Part shown: piece after piece, positions 1 through 5,871 of the stretch
How positions within the stretch are numbered: position 1 is the stretch's first letter
How the letters are laid out: every line of letters begins with the position of its first letter
Source: an uncultured Cellvibrio sp.
GTDB lineage: Bacteria > Pseudomonadota > Gammaproteobacteria > Pseudomonadales > Cellvibrionaceae
Assembly (NCBI GenBank): GCA_946886255.1
Contig: CAMPIG010000255.1
Span: 1 to 7,010, forward strand
Reading direction: 5' to 3'
DNA: 7,010 nucleotides
Position numbers and translations under genes: made by a program
Notes under the pieces: generated by a model
What the model saw: the letters and a program-made list of their open reading frames with translations, nothing else
The model's database searches: none
What the model was told of the DNA's origin: nothing

Positions 1-1
1 A

Positions 2-118
2 GAAATTGTTAACGACGAGAAAACCATCGTCTTCGATTTTCAGCAAATGGAGGGGAAGGTCGATATGATGCTGAATAGCAGGTTGCATTTACTAATGACA
101 CAACGTGTGAATTACTGA
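2..118 (+). CDS. 3' end of an unidentified protein (partial)
   Basis: This is an open frame entering from the left edge and ending at TGA 116-118. It supplies the last 38 residues of a protein whose start lies outside the window. The visible tail begins EIVNDEKTIVFDF and ends LHLLMTQRVNY. It has a mixed acidic/hydrophobic composition that looks like real protein, and the other two plus frames close early (by about base 12 and base 68). I do not recognise a family from this short tail. It stops 46 bases before the next plus-strand gene with no terminator-like hairpin between them, so co-transcription with the monooxygenase-like gene is possible. It could also be a chance open frame. Confidence 0.45.
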   Translation, partial: EIVNDEKTIVFDFQQMEGKVDMMLNSRLHLLMTQRVNY

Positions 119-164
119 GATTCACTTACAAACATCCAAAAACGATCACTTTCAGGAAGGCTCA

Positions 165-461
165 ATGTACGGTTTAATCGGAAAAATGAAAGCAGTATCA
201 GGGCAGCGCGATGCACTTATCACCATTTTGCTTGATGGTATTTCAAATATGCCAGGTTGCCTGAGTTATATTGTTGCGAAAGATCTAGAGGATGATGACT
301 CGATCTGGATCACGGAGGTCTGGGATAATCAATCCAGCCATAAAGCTTCATTGTCGTTAGATTCTGTCAGAGAAGCGATCACAAAGGCGCGCCCGCTGAT
401 CGCAGATTTTGATGAGCATATTGAGACGCAGCCCGTTGGCGGCCAGGGTATTCAGGTATAA
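165..461 (+). CDS. Antibiotic biosynthesis monooxygenase (ABM)-fold protein, putative quinol monooxygenase
   Basis: The 98-aa product matches the whole length of a single ABM (dimeric alpha/beta barrel) domain, a family of small cytoplasmic proteins. Some act as cofactor-free quinol or polyketide monooxygenases, and YgiN is a characterised relative. Visible family features are the first strand YGLIGKMKAVSGQRDAL (residues 2-18), the MPGCLSYIVAKD strand-turn (29-40), and the ITEVWDNQSSHKASL segment (49-63) with its conserved E-x-W and following His. The tail ends in PVGGQGIQV. The ATG at 165 is preceded by AGGAAGG about 6-11 bases upstream, a good ribosome binding site. The gene lies 46 bases after the truncated upstream gene and 159 bases before the VOC gene. 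The substrate cannot be told from sequence. It could be a quinone/quinol-handling or detoxification enzyme, or a non-catalytic member of the fold. Confidence 0.88.
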   Translation: MYGLIGKMKAVSGQRDALITILLDGISNMPGCLSYIVAKDLEDDDSIWITEVWDNQSSHKASLSLDSVREAITKARPLIADFDEHIETQPVGGQGIQV

Positions 462-620
462 GACTGGGTCGTTTGCGCGTGGAAGGGCACGGGTCCAAAG
501 ACAGTTAAAATGCAGGGGCAGAATTTTTTCCGGCCGTTGTCGAAATCCATTCGCGCTATTCGACTATAAAGTACAGTGCATCAGCCTGTTTATTAACCAA
601 CCATCTGGAGAAAATGAGTC

Positions 621-1040
621 ATGTCCCGAATGATCTTTATAAACCTGCCCGTTACCGACCTTAAAGCGTCCATGGCTTTTTATACTGCGCTTGGTTTTGA
701 GAATAACCCGCAGTTCACGGATGATACCGCTGCCTGTATGGTCTGGAGTGAATCGATCCATGTCATGTTGCTGACCCACGACAAGTGGCGCACCTTTACC
801 CAACGCCCGATTCCACCCAAAACCTCCAGCGAGGTGATGCTGGCTCTGGCACTCGATACTCGCGAAGCGGTAGATGCCATGAATAGGACAGCAGCGGAAA
901 ATGGCGGTACGGCGGATATCAATCCTGTCCAGGATCTCGGTTTTATGTACAACCGGAACCTGGCTGATCTTGATGGTCACGTTTGGGAAGCCTTCTGGAT
1001 GGATATGTCCGCATTTCCGGGTACCGAGCAGGCAAGCTAA
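621..1040 (+). CDS. VOC superfamily (glyoxalase/bleomycin resistance/dioxygenase fold) protein
   Basis: The 139-aa product has the two beta-alpha-beta-beta-beta modules of a VOC protein. Module one starts FINLPVTDLKASMAFYTALGF (residues 6-26). Module two runs from EVMLALALDTREAVDAM (71-87) to the closing DLDGHVWEAFWMD (116-128). This matches the glyoxalase-like subfamily often annotated as a lactoylglutathione lyase relative, of normal length. In true glyoxalase I four residues bind the metal. Here Glu123 fits the last site, but the first-strand position appears to be Asn8 and the second-module strand shows no obvious His. Metal-dependent glyoxalase activity therefore cannot be assumed. The ATG at 621 has a GGAG motif about 10 bases upstream. 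A terminator follows the gene. It may be read with the ABM-fold gene, although an AT-rich TATAAA at 565-570 could mark its own promoter. No well-placed -35 was found for that box. Confidence 0.88.
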   Translation: MSRMIFINLPVTDLKASMAFYTALGFENNPQFTDDTAACMVWSESIHVMLLTHDKWRTFTQRPIPPKTSSEVMLALALDTREAVDAMNRTAAENGGTADINPVQDLGFMYNRNLADLDGHVWEAFWMDMSAFPGTEQAS

Positions 1041-1080
1041 GCATCACTAACAGACGCACACGCATCGGTACCTTCCAAAC

Positions 1081-1097
1081 GCCCCTTCGGGGGCTTT
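1081..1097 (+). terminator. Rho-independent terminator with UUCG tetraloop after the VOC gene
   Basis: GCCCC (1081-1085), loop TTCG (1086-1089) and GGGGC (1090-1094) form a perfect 5-bp GC stem closed by the very stable UUCG tetraloop. A short TTT follows and AAA lies one base upstream of the stem. It is 41 bases after the VOC stop codon. The T-run is short, so termination may be partial, but position and structure fit well. Confidence 0.75.
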
Positions 1098-1213
1098 CAC
1101 CAATTATTAGATGTAGAGAAGTCCCTCCGGATCGATAAACTGGCCAGCCATCTGAATCATTCAGTCTCCCTCAGCAACCGAAAATACTCTTCTTTCAAGA
1201 AATAATGAGATGC

Positions 1214-1242
1214 TTGTTTTCGCAATTATCATATGATAAATT
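1214..1242 (+). promoter_or_regulatory. Candidate sigma-70 promoter for the receptor gene
   Basis: TTGTTT (1214-1219) and TAAATT (1237-1242) are separated by exactly 17 bases and each matches 4 of 6 consensus positions. Transcription would start near 1249-1250, giving a leader of about 310 nt before the GTG. The region is locally AT-rich, and both dyads overlap or adjoin it, as expected for a regulated promoter. A TATGAT sequence (1232-1237) inside the first dyad is a closer -10 match but lacks a properly spaced -35. A second weak candidate lies at TTGCAG (1440-1445) and TAATGT (1461-1466), with a short 15-base spacer. Confidence 0.3.
1226..1239. promoter_or_regulatory. Perfect 14-bp dyad (candidate operator 1)
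   Basis: TTATCATATGATAA is a perfect palindrome with its centre between 1232 and 1233. A perfect 14-bp palindrome in a 460-base stretch is expected by chance only about 0.03 times at uniform base composition, and somewhat more often in AT-rich DNA. It overlaps the spacer and -10 of the candidate promoter, so a bound dimer could block or modulate polymerase. The ATGATAA arms resemble pieces of a Fur box, but they face the opposite way from the usual 7-1-7 arrangement, so Fur is not claimed. The cognate regulator is unknown. Confidence 0.42.
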
Positions 1243-1244
1243 AT

Positions 1245-1264
1245 TTGCTAATACGAGTTAGCAA
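1245..1264. promoter_or_regulatory. 7+7-bp dyad with central CG (candidate operator 2)
   Basis: TTGCTAA (1245-1251) and TTAGCAA (1258-1264) are perfect inverted repeats around a 6-base spacer, TACGAG. The centre falls between C1254 and G1255, exactly 22 bp from the centre of the upstream palindrome, about two helical turns. It would cover the inferred transcription start. LacI-family operators, often found at carbohydrate receptor genes, also have a central CG, but the bases flanking the CG here do not match the common LacI half-site. The family is therefore left open. Confidence 0.35.
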
Positions 1265-1277
1265 GATGTTTTTGGTT

Positions 1278-1394
1278 ATGCTGGTAAGCCTCCCAAGCTG
1301 CCAAATTGCCTGAAAATCTAATAATAAACAGTTTGTAAGACCGTCACCGTACCCCGACAACTACTTGAATTATCAACACTGGCCTAACCAGCAT
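1278..1394. repeat. Long-range imperfect inverted repeat in the receptor leader
   Basis: ATGCTGGT (1278-1285) is exactly complementary to ACCAGCAT (1387-1394). Pairing continues past one mismatch with AG/CT and, after a one-base bulge, CC/GG, so 1278-1290 could pair with 1381-1394 and close a loop of about 90 nt. An 8-bp match alone is expected about once or twice in a region this size; the extension makes it somewhat less likely to be chance. A smaller hairpin, AATGG-TTTT-CCATT, follows at 1401-1414. If transcription starts near 1250, these would be leader RNA structures. Confidence 0.25.
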
Positions 1395-1469
1395 CAGACC
1401 AATGGTTTTCCATTATCTGTGGCGTTGCCAGGCTTTACCTTGCAGGAATCTAGGAAGACCTAATGTATT

Positions 1470-1488
1470 ACGTCCATAACCCGGACGT
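1470..1488 (+). repeat. Stem-loop in the receptor leader
   Basis: ACGTCC (1470-1475) and GGACGT (1483-1488) form a perfect 6-bp stem with a 7-nt loop, about 70 bases before the GTG start. ATAAC inside the loop region (1476-1480) could alternatively pair with GTTAT (1493-1497), giving two mutually exclusive folds. A 6-bp hairpin of this size is expected about once by chance here, so function is not established. Confidence 0.22.
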
Positions 1489-1547
1489 GGTCGTTATCGA
1501 GAGATGAGAGTGCGCAGGATGCAGGAATAAAAAACACAATAATTAAT

Positions 1548-1551
1548 GAGG
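1548..1551 (+). promoter_or_regulatory. Ribosome binding site deciding the GTG start of the receptor
   Basis: GAGG lies 8 bases before GTG 1560, normal Shine-Dalgarno spacing. No ATG lies in frame between this GTG and the upstream in-frame stop TAA at 1461-1463. The next in-frame ATG encodes Met48, beyond the signal peptide. The GTG is therefore the only start that keeps the export signal. Confidence 0.75.
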
Positions 1552-1559
1552 ATAAGATC

Positions 1560-4500
1560 GTGAACAATAAGCATTTCAAACAAAACATTTTGCGAGTCAG
1601 TATTTGCGCTGCTATTGCGGCAACCACTCAGCCGCTCGTTGCGCAAGAAGCGGATCGAATAGAGGAGATCACGGTTACGGGTAGCTACGGCGCAAGCTTA
1701 ATGCAGGCGTTGGATATAAAGCGCAATAGTACTACCCAGGTCGATGCCATTGTTGCTGAAGATATTGGTAAATTTCCTGATATGAATCTCGCCGAGTCTA
1801 TGCAGCGGATTGCAGGTGTTTCTATTGATCGCGAAGGCGGTGAGGGGCGTCAAATTTCCATTCGTGGTTTGGGTTCTGATTTTACCCGCGTGAGAATTAA
1901 TGGTCTCGAGGCATTGTCAACTGCTGGCCAAGGTTCCAACGGCCCCAATCGCAGCCGTGGTTTCGATTTTAATACCTTTGCATCCGAGCTTTTTAGTGAA
2001 GTAAAGGTGAATAAAACCCAGTCGGCGCAAATCGATGAAGGGTCACTGGGTTCTACCGTGGACCTGCGTGGCTCGCGCCCGTTTGATCATGAGGGCTTTC
2101 AGCTTTCGGGTAGTGTTCAGGCCGGTTATAACGAATTAAGTGAGAGTGTTGATCCGCGCTTTTCCGGCCTGATCAGCAATCACACGGAGGATGGTCGATT
2201 TGGTGCACTCCTATCAGTGTCTTATAGTGAGCGAGAAATTTTGGAAGAGGGTTTTAACCCTGTGCGTTTTGATTGGGGTAATGGCTCGGGAACTGGTAGT
2301 AATGCCAATGTGGGTCGATCGGTCACGGCTACGGCTAACCCTAACAACATGTACGGCTTTTGTACGCCAGTTGGCTATGACCCGCAAACGCCACGCAACC
2401 CCCTCCCGAATGAAACCGGTAGCGCGAGCAATCTTAACCGCAACAATGGCTACGGCAGTTTTGGTATTGATGAAAATAATTGTGCAACAGGCATCCCGCG
2501 TCCCGCCAACACCCCGGAAAATATTGCCGCTTATGAAACTGCTACTAACTCATGGCACCCTCGCTATCCGGGTTGGCGTCGTCAGGCGCACGAGCTTAGC
2601 CGATTAGGGGTAACGACTGCTTTTCAATTTCGACCATCGGACACAACTCTGTTTAACCTCGATATTCTTTATTCCAATTACGAAAAAAACCAGCGCGAAG
2701 ATACCCTGGGCATAAATTTGCATCGTGCGGTCAACCTGGGAGGTAAAACTCAAATCGTAGTGCGTGAGGCTGAAAAAGACAAACTCAATCGTCTCACTTA
2801 TGCGGTTATGGACAACGTGGATTTCCGCACTGAGTCGGCCATGTTTGAAGAAACAACAGAGTTTGCTCAATACAGCCTGAGCATGGAGCATTACTTTAAT
2901 GACCAATTGCGTTTAGATGCAATTATCGGTACCTCGGAATCTAATTACGAGCGCCCGGTTAATTCCCTGATTACGCTCGATAACACTAATCTCAATGGCT
3001 TCGTGTGGGATGCGCGTGAGAGTTTTAAAGAACCCACCATGCATTTTCCCTTCGATCTGACCGATAGTAATAATTGGCAATGGCTGGGTTACGGGTCGGT
3101 TCCAGTCAATAGCAATGGCTCTGCGCGTGGTTCTAATATCAGTGAAGTGCGTTTAAATCCCATGTATGTGGACAACGCATTTGATACTGTCAAAATTGAT
3201 TTGAATTACGAAGTGAACGATGCGCTCAGATTAAGTGCCGGCGTTAATTACAAAGACTATACCATGCGCTCCCAGGAGTTTCGCCATTTGAGTTACGGCT
3301 TGTTGCCGCAAGCTTTGCCCGACGGCGTAACGGTTGCCGATGTTAGCGAGATGTTAACTGGATACGGTAAAGGCCTGAGTGGTGCTACTGATAGTTGGAT
3401 AGTTCCCAATTTTGGTCGAGTCGCCGATTTGCTTGGTATTTATAATAACGAAGATAACGGTGAGCTTGGGGGTAACTATACGTTAGCCAGTGTCGGTCAC
3501 TTCGGTGCATCAGGTAATAACTATACTGTTAACGAAGAAACTTACGGTGCGTATTTTCAGGTGGATTTTGTAGCCAGCTTGTTGAACAGAGATCTGCGCA
3601 CTAACCTGGGGGTACGTTATTCAAAAACCAATATTCTTTCGCAGGGATATGTACCTTGTGCAGCAGTGAGTGCAGTGCCAGCAACAGAGACTACGCCGGC
3701 CATTCCCGCCATTCCCGCCGGTGATAACAATTGTGAGGGCAGTGAAGCCTTCTACGGAATTGCCAGTGCAACTGCAAATCCGGGGATGCGTTATTACTTG
3801 CCAATTGAAGCTACTAACGAATATGACGATTGGTTGCCGTCCATCAATCTGGCTTGGGATGTTGCTGATGATGTTGTGCTGCGTTTTGGCGCCGCGCAAA
3901 CCATGGCGCGTCCGAATCTTAACCACTTGTCACCAACAATCAGCGGTGGCCCTAGTACATATAACGATGACAATGCGCTTTATAGCATCAACGCCGGTAA
4001 TACCAAAGTAGATCCTTATCGCGCAGACACTTATGATTTTAGTGCTGAGTGGTATTTTGCTGAAGGTGCGCTGCTTTCGGCAGCTGTTTTCTATAAAGAT
4101 ATCAAGAGCTACATTCAGCGGGTGCGCCAGGTACAAACCTGGGACCAAACGGGTTGGCCAGTTGGATTACTGCCTGTAGGTTTTGACGGCAATGAAACTT
4201 TTAGTGTTCAAAGTTACTACAATACACCGGGTGGGCCACTTAAAGGTTATGAATTAACTTATCAACAGCCATTTACTTTTTTGCCTGGCTTTTTGCAGAA
4301 CATCGGCTTTCAAGCAAACTTCACTCATGTAGAATCGAAGCTGGATTATGTAGAGAGTAGTTCGGTAAATAGCACAACGCGTGAAGTCACAACGGTTTAC
4401 AAAACCAATGACTTGGTAAATATGTCGCCCAACTCATACAACGCCACACTCTATTACGATAGTGGCAAGTTTAGTGCGCGCATCTCCACTTCGTATCGCG

Positions 4501-4772
4501 ATCAATACCTCACGAACATTTTAGTGCCGGAGGTTGCCTTTGATCTTGATGGTAGAGAGCTTTACACCGCTGACGTGCAAGGTAAAGAGGCAACCACTAA
4601 TTACGATTTTAATATGTCCTATCGTTTCACTGATCAATTGACCATGACGTTTGAGGCCATCAACCTCACTGATCAATTTGATGATCGATATAGTGATTCG
4701 CAAGTGGCAACTCCCCTGAGATATACGCATACAGGTCGTCAATATTATTTGGGTGCTCGCTATAAGTTCTAG
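1560..4772 (+). CDS. TonB-dependent outer-membrane receptor (TIGR01782-like, possible carbohydrate uptake)
   Basis: The 1070-aa product is a complete TonB-dependent receptor, an outer-membrane barrel that imports ligands using energy from TonB-ExbB-ExbD. A signal peptide covers residues 1 to about 28, with likely cleavage at LVA/QE. A TonB-box-like EEITVTGS follows at 35-42. The plug domain, about 50-170, contains ISIRGLGSDFTRVRINGLEA (99-118) and the QIDEGSLGSTVDLR stretch (157-170) typical of the long Xanthomonas/Caulobacter-type receptors. The rest is the beta-barrel, ending YYLGARYKF with the terminal aromatic Phe used for barrel assembly. The mature protein has only four cysteines, in two local pairs (268/308 and 700/725), probably in surface loops. 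No dedicated partner gene is adjacent, so the ligand is unknown. Relatives in plant-polymer degraders often sit with glycan enzymes, which makes an oligosaccharide plausible; a siderophore is not excluded. The gene is intact, has a long structured upstream region, and is followed by a strong terminator. Confidence 0.96.
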   Translation: MNNKHFKQNILRVSICAAIAATTQPLVAQEADRIEEITVTGSYGASLMQALDIKRNSTTQVDAIVAEDIGKFPDMNLAESMQRIAGVSIDREGGEGRQISIRGLGSDFTRVRINGLEALSTAGQGSNGPNRSRGFDFNTFASELFSEVKVNKTQSAQIDEGSLGSTVDLRGSRPFDHEGFQLSGSVQAGYNELSESVDPRFSGLISNHTEDGRFGALLSVSYSEREILEEGFNPVRFDWGNGSGTGSNANVGRSVTATANPNNMYGFCTPVGYDPQTPRNPLPNETGSASNLNRNNGYGSFGIDENNCATGIPRPANTPENIAAYETATNSWHPRYPGWRRQAHELSRLGVTTAFQFRPSDTTLFNLDILYSNYEKNQREDTLGINLHRAVNLGGKTQIVVREAEKDKLNRLTYAVMDNVDFRTESAMFEETTEFAQYSLSMEHYFNDQLRLDAIIGTSESNYERPVNSLITLDNTNLNGFVWDARESFKEPTMHFPFDLTDSNNWQWLGYGSVPVNSNGSARGSNISEVRLNPMYVDNAFDTVKIDLNYEVNDALRLSAGVNYKDYTMRSQEFRHLSYGLLPQALPDGVTVADVSEMLTGYGKGLSGATDSWIVPNFGRVADLLGIYNNEDNGELGGNYTLASVGHFGASGNNYTVNEETYGAYFQVDFVASLLNRDLRTNLGVRYSKTNILSQGYVPCAAVSAVPATETTPAIPAIPAGDNNCEGSEAFYGIASATANPGMRYYLPIEATNEYDDWLPSINLAWDVADDVVLRFGAAQTMARPNLNHLSPTISGGPSTYNDDNALYSINAGNTKVDPYRADTYDFSAEWYFAEGALLSAAVFYKDIKSYIQRVRQVQTWDQTGWPVGLLPVGFDGNETFSVQSYYNTPGGPLKGYELTYQQPFTFLPGFLQNIGFQANFTHVESKLDYVESSSVNSTTREVTTVYKTNDLVNMSPNSYNATLYYDSGKFSARISTSYRDQYLTNILVPEVAFDLDGRELYTADVQGKEATTNYDFNMSYRFTDQLTMTFEAINLTDQFDDRYSDSQVATPLRYTHTGRQYYLGARYKF
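3699..3716 (+). repeat. Tandem 9-bp repeat inside the receptor gene
   Basis: GCCATTCCC occurs twice in a row (3699-3707 and 3708-3716) and a partial GCC follows. It encodes Ala-Ile-Pro twice (residues 714-719) in a Pro/Ala-rich stretch between Cys700 and Cys725, probably an extracellular loop. The unit is a multiple of three, so gain or loss of copies by slippage would change loop length without breaking the frame. Confidence 0.7.
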
Positions 4773-4787
4773 CCGCCGCCAGATATC

Positions 4788-4820
4788 ATACTGCCAGGTA
4801 AACCACCCTGGCAGTATTTT
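4788..4820 (+). terminator. Strong Rho-independent terminator after the receptor gene
   Basis: ATACTGCCAGG (4788-4798) pairs perfectly with CCTGGCAGTAT (4807-4817) around an 8-nt loop and runs into TTTT then CTT. It begins 16 bases after the receptor stop codon. It separates the receptor transcript from the downstream 297-aa gene, which therefore probably has its own promoter in the 85 bases that follow. Confidence 0.9.
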
Positions 4821-4905
4821 CTTCTCACTATACGAACTGGTGCGAGGGGAATGATTTCAAGCTGGTTTATATCGGGGGGCTTTGTAAAGTGGGTGATGGG
4901 GAACA

Positions 4906-5799
4906 ATGAAAAGGAATTATTTTATGTGTCGGATTGCAACTTTATTTTTATTGGTATTCATGGTTTGTTCTTTTGCAAATGCCTCACCGCTACCGATTCA
5001 GGGAACCAAAATACCGGAGTACGATTACACCCAGACCCGTTTAATGATCCTCTACGGTGAAGATGATTATGTATATCTGGGTAGTCCTTTTGAGCATCCG
5101 GTGTCAAATATGGGGGCTCGTGTGTATGAAATCGTTTTGCTCTACGTCCCACACCTGCAGCCGATCGTGATGCCACCGGATCAACCAACACATGTGGTGG
5201 ACTTGATGATGAAAGATAACATTGGTCGGTGGAGAGTAGGGCAGCGATTGTATGTGGGGAACCCTTGGTTATCGGACGGAAACTCTGTTGCTCTGATGAT
5301 GCCTGCCGATTATCAGCTGCTGGCTGAACTTTTAACCAGGCGCTATGAACATGGAACACGTTACGACATTGATCAGGCGAAGACGTTGAAGCGAGTTAAA
5401 AAAAGTTTACGCCCAGACGATTGGCTTGCGCAGGATATGTCGGTACGGGAGGCCATCCTGCGGATGCCTTATCAACGTAAGGGTTACGATCCCGGCGCCC
5501 AGGTCAGGCGCAGATGGGATGACAAGCCAGATAGCATCGGTGAGCAAGCTGTACCTGATAGCGACGCCTCAGCTTCCGCCTCTGAAACCAAAAGAATTCC
5601 TGAAGTTTCGGCTGAAAACATGACACCGGTTATTACACATGTTGCACCCAATAGCCAAATTCAGGAAGCCGAGGTTAAGCTGCCATCCCCCAGTCGAGAG
5701 CTAAAATCGGATAACAATAAAATTGTTGTGGTGGGATTCTTACTTTTAGGGTTCTTATCGTTGAGTTTGGTGTGGCGCCGAAAAAAGAATTCTGTGTAA
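4906..5799 (+). CDS. Unknown exported protein with C-terminal membrane anchor
   Basis: I do not recognise a family for this 297-aa product. Residues 1-27 form a signal peptide with basic start MKR, a hydrophobic core and an ANA/SPLP cleavage site. Residues 28 to about 205 look like a folded domain rich in aromatic and charged residues. It includes a GEDDYVYLGSPFEHP segment (51-65), GRWRVGQRLYVGNPW (107-121) and a basic helix around 157-168. Residues about 206-268 are a low-complexity linker (SDASASASE at 219-227, Pro-rich later). Residues 272-290 are a transmembrane helix followed by RRKKNSV. The predicted topology puts the domain in the periplasm, tethered to the inner membrane with a short cytoplasmic tail. 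The tail resembles sorted CTERM anchors, but no GG or PEP motif precedes the helix. ATG 4924 (Met7), with AAGGAA 7 bases upstream, is an alternative start that also keeps the signal peptide; ATG 4906 has GGTGAT 8 bases upstream. It is convergent with glgA. A gene is likely, its function unknown. Confidence 0.85.
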   Translation: MKRNYFMCRIATLFLLVFMVCSFANASPLPIQGTKIPEYDYTQTRLMILYGEDDYVYLGSPFEHPVSNMGARVYEIVLLYVPHLQPIVMPPDQPTHVVDLMMKDNIGRWRVGQRLYVGNPWLSDGNSVALMMPADYQLLAELLTRRYEHGTRYDIDQAKTLKRVKKSLRPDDWLAQDMSVREAILRMPYQRKGYDPGAQVRRRWDDKPDSIGEQAVPDSDASASASETKRIPEVSAENMTPVITHVAPNSQIQEAEVKLPSPSRELKSDNNKIVVVGFLLLGFLSLSLVWRRKKNSV

Positions 5800-5822
5800 A
5801 CAGCTGGTATTTGAGTTGATCG

Positions 5823-5857
5823 GAAACTGACAGGAGCGGGTGGTTCCTGGTCGTTTC
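5823..5857. terminator. Candidate bidirectional terminator between convergent genes
   Basis: GAAAC (5823-5827) and CAGGA (5831-5835) pair with TCCTG (5845-5849) and GTTTC (5853-5857), interrupted by a 3+3 internal loop. An alternative fold pairs ACTGACAG (5826-5833) with CTGTTCAGT (5857-5865) with one bulged base. It lies in the 72-base gap between the 297-aa gene and glgA, where a shared terminator would be expected. No T-run follows on either strand, so it is a weak candidate. Confidence 0.35.
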
Positions 5858-5871
5858 TGTTCAGTGAGTGT

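Larger units (their letters stand above)
1098..1559. other. Gene-free upstream region of the TonB-dependent receptor
   Basis: About 460 bases separate the UUCG terminator from the receptor start, and no convincing gene was found on either strand. Only very short open frames occur: 18 codons from 1205, 15 codons from 1266, 25 codons from 1402 (plus strand), and 17 codons at 1160-1107 (minus strand). The interval from about 1200 to 1260 is AT-rich and holds two dyads and a possible promoter. From about 1278 to 1488 there are several inverted repeats, which would lie in a long 5' leader if that promoter is right. I could not match the leader to a known riboswitch class by eye. Confidence 0.7.

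Noticed and set aside
564..980. Minus-strand open frame of 138 codons
   Set aside because: It overlaps the VOC-fold gene on the other strand, and its translation shows no recognisable domain.
1226..1244. Fur box at the 14-bp palindrome
   Set aside because: The TGATAA-type arms face outward relative to the standard 7-1-7 Fur site, and other positions do not fit, so iron regulation is not claimed.
1205..1261. Short plus-strand open frame (18 codons) upstream of the receptor
   Set aside because: It lacks a good ribosome binding site, lies over the dyads and shows no protein-like feature; a chance frame is more likely.
1266..1313. 15-codon frame with a lipoprotein-like LPSC segment
   Set aside because: It is far too short for a lipoprotein and has no supporting ribosome binding site; the resemblance is probably coincidental.
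1381..1388. GCCTAAC resembling an integron attC R'' box
   Set aside because: No matching GTTRRRY box lies at the required distance downstream. The GTTAGCA at 1257-1263 is on the wrong side and breaks the consensus.
1265..1559. Known riboswitch in the receptor leader (for example c-di-GMP-I or cobalamin)
   Set aside because: Conserved core motifs of these classes were not found by eye; only generic inverted repeats are present.
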